A stretch of DNA of 17,918 bases from an uncultured Clostridia bacterium (lineage in GTDB: Bacteria > Bacillota > Clostridia > Oscillospirales > Ruminococcaceae): NCBI GenBank assembly GCA_937891895.1, contig CALATN010000220.1:1-17918 (forward strand), in the 5' to 3' direction. Positions 15,609 through 17,918 of the stretch are shown piece after piece; position 1 is the stretch's first letter, and the number at the start of each line of letters is the position of its first letter. Made by a program: the position numbers and the translations under genes. The notes under the pieces are model-generated. The model was not told the origin of the DNA. It worked only from the letters and a program-made list of their open reading frames with translations, and made no database searches.

Positions 15609-16910
15609 ATGTTTAATTCAGAAAATCTATCTGTAAACGAACAAAACCATTTAACCATAGGTAACCATGATACCGTTGAGCTTGCAAAAGAGTTCGGTAC
15701 ACCCTTGTATGTTCTCGATGAAGACCTTATGAGAAAAAATTGCCGCAGCTACAAGGAAGCCCTTGATAAATACTACGGCGGCAACGGACTTGTTCTTTTT
15801 GCAAGCAAGGCACTCTGTACAATGCATACGGCAAAGGTTACGGAGGAAGAGGGACTTGGCGCAGACGTTGTTTCGGGCGGAGAGCTATACACCTTGCATA
15901 AGGCGGATTTTCCTATGGAAAAGGTATTTTTCCACGGCAACAACAAGACATATGATGAAATTGAACTTGCTATCAAACTCGGAGTCGGCCATATTGTTGT
16001 GGATAATCGTTATGAGCTTGACCTTGTCAATGAGATTGCAAAATCCTACGGAATTAATCAAAAAATACTTTTCCGTATCAAGCCGGGTATCGACGCACAT
16101 ACCCATGATTTTATAAAGACAGGTCAGATTGATTCAAAATTTGGTGTAGCGCTTGAAAACGGAGAGGCTATTCAGATTCACCAATATGCTTTGACCCTTC
16201 CCAACATTCAGATTGATGGCGTGCATTGTCACATCGGTTCGCAGATTTTTGATGTGGAACCCTTCTGTGAAGCTGCAAATGTAATGCTGAACTTTATTTC
16301 CGATTTGTACGATAGTCTTTCTCTCAAGATTAAGATACTGAATTTAGGAGGCGGTTTCGGAATTAAGTATTCATCGGAAGATGACCCTCTTCCTGTATCC
16401 GTATACATTGAAAAGGTTGCCGAAGCAGTAAAGGCCTTTGCATTAGAAAAAGGAATTAAGCCTCCGTTCCTTGTTTTTGAGCCTGGACGTTCCATTGCAG
16501 CATCGGCGGGCATAACCCTTTATACTGTCGGCTGTGTAAAGGAAATTGAAAATGTACGCACCTACGTATCTGTGGACGGAGGTATGAGTGATAATCCACG
16601 ATATATTCTTTATGGTGCTAAGTATTCTGCTGTTGTTGCCAATAACGCTTCCGCAGAACCAATTGCCCCGATAACCATTGCAGGTAAATGCTGTGAATCA
16701 GGTGACCTTATTCAGGAAAATATTATGATGCCAGAAGTTAAAGTCGGTGATACGCTTGCAGTTCTTGCTACAGGTGCATACAACTACTCTATGGCCAGCA
16801 ATTACAACCGAATACCACGACCGCCGATCGTTGCAGTCAGAGGCGATGAAAAAAAGGTTATTGTTAAGCGTGAGTCCTATGAGGATATTATCAGAAATGA
16901 TATCATTTGA
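15609..16910 (+). CDS. lysA: Diaminopimelate decarboxylase
   Basis: LysA converts meso-diaminopimelate to lysine using pyridoxal phosphate. The 433-residue protein shows the alanine-racemase-like barrel with the PLP lysine in LFASKALC (Lys67), GLGADVVSGGEL, HCHIGSQ (about 207-212), the glycine-rich phosphate loop NLGGGFGIKY, FEPGRSI, and the C-terminal GKCCESGD with the catalytic Cys at about 362 from the partner subunit. The frame also opens at ATG 15597, but AAAGGATGA is well placed only for the ATG at 15609. The gene follows the ANTAR regulator by 21 bases with no terminator, so lysine synthesis would be included in the nitrogen operon. Carboxynorspermidine decarboxylase is a relative, but the motifs and length favour LysA. 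Confidence 0.93.
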   Translation: MFNSENLSVNEQNHLTIGNHDTVELAKEFGTPLYVLDEDLMRKNCRSYKEALDKYYGGNGLVLFASKALCTMHTAKVTEEEGLGADVVSGGELYTLHKADFPMEKVFFHGNNKTYDEIELAIKLGVGHIVVDNRYELDLVNEIAKSYGINQKILFRIKPGIDAHTHDFIKTGQIDSKFGVALENGEAIQIHQYALTLPNIQIDGVHCHIGSQIFDVEPFCEAANVMLNFISDLYDSLSLKIKILNLGGGFGIKYSSEDDPLPVSVYIEKVAEAVKAFALEKGIKPPFLVFEPGRSIAASAGITLYTVGCVKEIENVRTYVSVDGGMSDNPRYILYGAKYSAVVANNASAEPIAPITIAGKCCESGDLIQENIMMPEVKVGDTLAVLATGAYNYSMASNYNRIPRPPIVAVRGDEKKVIVKRESYEDIIRNDII

Positions 16911-17023
16911 ATTAGACAGCTGTTATATCGTAACTGTGCCGCAACGTTGTTGCACGATGATATTTTGTTGTTTGTAATTATATTATTATAATCGGAATAA
17001 TTTCATATTCATAGGATTGATAC
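16911..17023. other. Spacer after lysA with weak hairpin
   Basis: No gene is seen. GCAAC at 16941 pairs with GTTGC at 16949, and ATCGT (16927) with ACGAT (16954), followed by TTTTGTTGTTTG. This could be a first, imperfect lysA terminator ahead of the strong one at 17024. Confidence 0.35.
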
Positions 17024-17069
17024 AAAGCAGGACTGTTGCTTATGATGATTAAGCAACAGTCCTGCTTTT
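17024..17069 (+). terminator. Strong intrinsic terminator of the glutamate synthase-lysA operon
   Basis: The arms at 17024-17042 and 17050-17068 are a perfect 19-bp inverted repeat around a 7-base loop (TGATGAT), and the 3' side ends TTTTATTG. The stem also begins with AAA, so it could work weakly from the other side. It separates the eight-gene operon from the unrelated right end. Confidence 0.88.
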
Positions 17070-17089
17070 ATTGTAATATTCTATTATAT

Positions 17090-17272
17090 CAACCGCTTTG
17101 CTCAACATCTCTAACAGAAACCAACGACGTTCAGGATATTTCCTTTACAGATCCTATAGATGCAATTTTCTATATTTATTGTCACGATGCAAAGATGCTT
17201 AAGGAGATAAGAGGGGAACAGCCCTAATACCGATTGTCATTTATTACGGAGCGTTTGTAGTACGGTTTTAAG
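17090..17272 (+). pseudogene. Possible frameshifted remnant, Rpn/PD-(D/E)XK nuclease-like
   Basis: One frame reads TETNDVQDISFTDPIDAIFYIY and runs to a stop at about 17225. A second frame, offset by one base, continues with GDKRGTALIPIVIYYGAF and stops at about 17272. The segment LIPIVIYYG resembles the strand-turn motif (PvitlViYyG) of Rpn/YhgA-type recombination-promoting nucleases. No start codon with a ribosome site and no complete domain is visible. The reading as a decayed gene is inferred from this short similarity and the frame change, so confidence is low. Confidence 0.3.
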
Positions 17273-17316
17273 TACAGTATCTATATTATAATGGTATTAT
17301 AAAAATAGGAAGGGAG

Positions 17317-17679
17317 TTGTTATCAATTAAAGCAAAAAATAATGTCAGACGTGGGAACGTTTATGTTGTGAACCTGAAAGGTGCAGACCCTGATTTTCGT
17401 GGATTTTTTCCTGTGCTCATCCTCCAGAACAACGAGGAAAACAAATATTGCGACTTCACCTTTGGCGTTCCGATACATATCTCAGAGAAAAACGGAGATT
17501 CTTACATTCCGGTTTCTGCAAAAGGTCTGCATACCAGCTCTAAAATTCTTTGCAACAAGCTGATATGCTTCAGAAGAAAAAGAATAAAGCGTTTTCTTTT
17601 TACTCTTGACCACAACCGCATGAAATGCGTCGAAAAGTTCTTTATTAAACACGCTGGATTGCACGGTTTACCGCAATAA
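17317..17679 (+). CDS. MazF/PemK-like protein, probable degenerate toxin
   Basis: The 120-residue product follows the PemK/MazF fold: VRRGNVYVVNLKG, FFPVLILQNNEENKY, then a C-terminal part resembling the MazF ending (LCNKLICFRRKRIKR, LDHNRMKCVEKFF). MazF toxins cut mRNA at short sequences. The Arg of the MazF motif RPVLVIQN (Arg25 in B. subtilis) is Phe here, and the position of Thr48 appears to be His, so ribonuclease activity is doubtful. There is no ATG start: the TTG at 17317 has AGGA six bases upstream and is the best choice. A TATAAT box at 17287-17292 could serve it, but no good -35 box is seen. No antitoxin gene precedes or follows it inside the window. The basic C-terminal half suggests RNA binding may persist. 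Confidence 0.65.
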   Translation: MLSIKAKNNVRRGNVYVVNLKGADPDFRGFFPVLILQNNEENKYCDFTFGVPIHISEKNGDSYIPVSAKGLHTSSKILCNKLICFRRKRIKRFLFTLDHNRMKCVEKFFIKHAGLHGLPQ

Positions 17680-17730
17680 AATATTTTGTAACTTTTATAA
17701 AGAAAAGCTGTCGATTTGAGCTGCTTTTTC

Positions 17731-17759
17731 TTGTAATCTGCCGATTTTCGTGTTATAAT
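17731..17759 (+). promoter_or_regulatory. Promoter upstream of a structured leader or small RNA
   Basis: TTGTAA (17731-17736), a 17-base spacer and TATAAT (17754-17759) form a good housekeeping promoter with a perfect -10 box. Transcription should begin near 17765. The region just before it (17700-17732) holds an imperfect hairpin that may end the upstream gene. Confidence 0.65.
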
Positions 17760-17764
17760 AAAAA

Positions 17765-17896
17765 ACGGCTTATTATACATATTTCAGTCTGGTGGCCTAT
17801 TGGGCGGAAAAACCGCTTCTTTAGGGCATATATCAGGCTGGGATAGAGCTTCATCCACCGGTATGTGCAGGTGTAAGAAAATCGAATTCACCTTTT
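17765..17896 (+). ncRNA. Candidate structured RNA or riboswitch-like leader, class unknown
   Basis: No reading frame is evident here. The bases can fold as follows: CTGGTGG (17789-17795) with CCACCGG (17855-17861) as a closing stem, extended by ACATA (17777-17781) with TATGT (17862-17866); and an inner arm in which CCTA (17796) pairs with TAGG (17822) and GGGCGG (17802) with CCGCTT (17813) over an AAAAA loop. A final hairpin, AGGTG (17869-17873) with CACCT (17889-17893), ends in TTTT and could be a terminator. I compared it by eye with the common riboswitch consensuses, T-box, 6S and SRP RNA and recognised none. It may be the leader of a gene beyond the window or a free small RNA. Confidence 0.45.
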
Positions 17897-17918
17897 AAAA
17901 ATCAAAGCATAATATATA

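Noticed and set aside
1..17918. CRISPR arrays, tRNA, rRNA, insertion sequences or transposase genes
   Set aside because: Reading both strands I saw no spaced direct repeats, cloverleaf candidates, rRNA blocks or intact mobile-element genes.

Overview
The window looks like a core nitrogen-assimilation locus from an anaerobic Firmicute of class Clostridia, most likely a Ruminococcus-like Oscillospiraceae member. That placement is inferred from gene content: a type III glutamine synthetase, an Amt-PII fusion, a three-piece archaeal-type glutamate synthase with ferredoxin-like parts, an ANTAR antiterminator, strong AGGAGG ribosome sites and moderate GC. No 16S or other marker gene is present to confirm it.

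Layout. Two divergent transcription units leave the 8461-8602 intergenic region. Leftward (minus strand) run glnN (GSIII), amt-PII, asnB, purC, purA and purB, the last cut by the window edge. Rightward (plus strand) run the glutamate synthase amidotransferase domain, the FMN synthase domain with ferredoxin modules, a four-cluster ferredoxin, an FAD/NAD(P)H oxidoreductase, the GXGXG domain, a GSI-like glutamine synthetase, an ANTAR regulator and lysA. A perfect 19-bp inverted-repeat terminator closes this block. The last 850 bases hold a probable frameshifted gene remnant, a MazF/PemK-like protein without a visible antitoxin, and a promoter followed by a foldable stretch that may be an undescribed structured RNA.

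How it fits together. Ammonium enters through Amt and is fixed by GSIII. The split glutamate synthase recycles glutamine and 2-oxoglutarate to glutamate, probably drawing electrons through the ferredoxin and flavoprotein encoded inside its operon. AsnB and the purine genes sit downstream on the GSIII side.

Most interesting observation. Both divergent promoters have TTGACA boxes at 17-bp spacing. Each transcript begins almost at once with a hairpin carrying a six-base loop with A at position 1 and G at position 4, the published signature of ANTAR-protein RNA sites. In both leaders this hairpin cannot coexist with a longer terminator-type stem. The ANTAR protein is encoded in the rightward operon and has lost the phospho-acceptor Asp of its receiver. 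The adjacent GSI-like protein has Lys in place of the flap Glu. Together these suggest a self-contained RNA-level nitrogen switch whose signal input is not phosphorylation.
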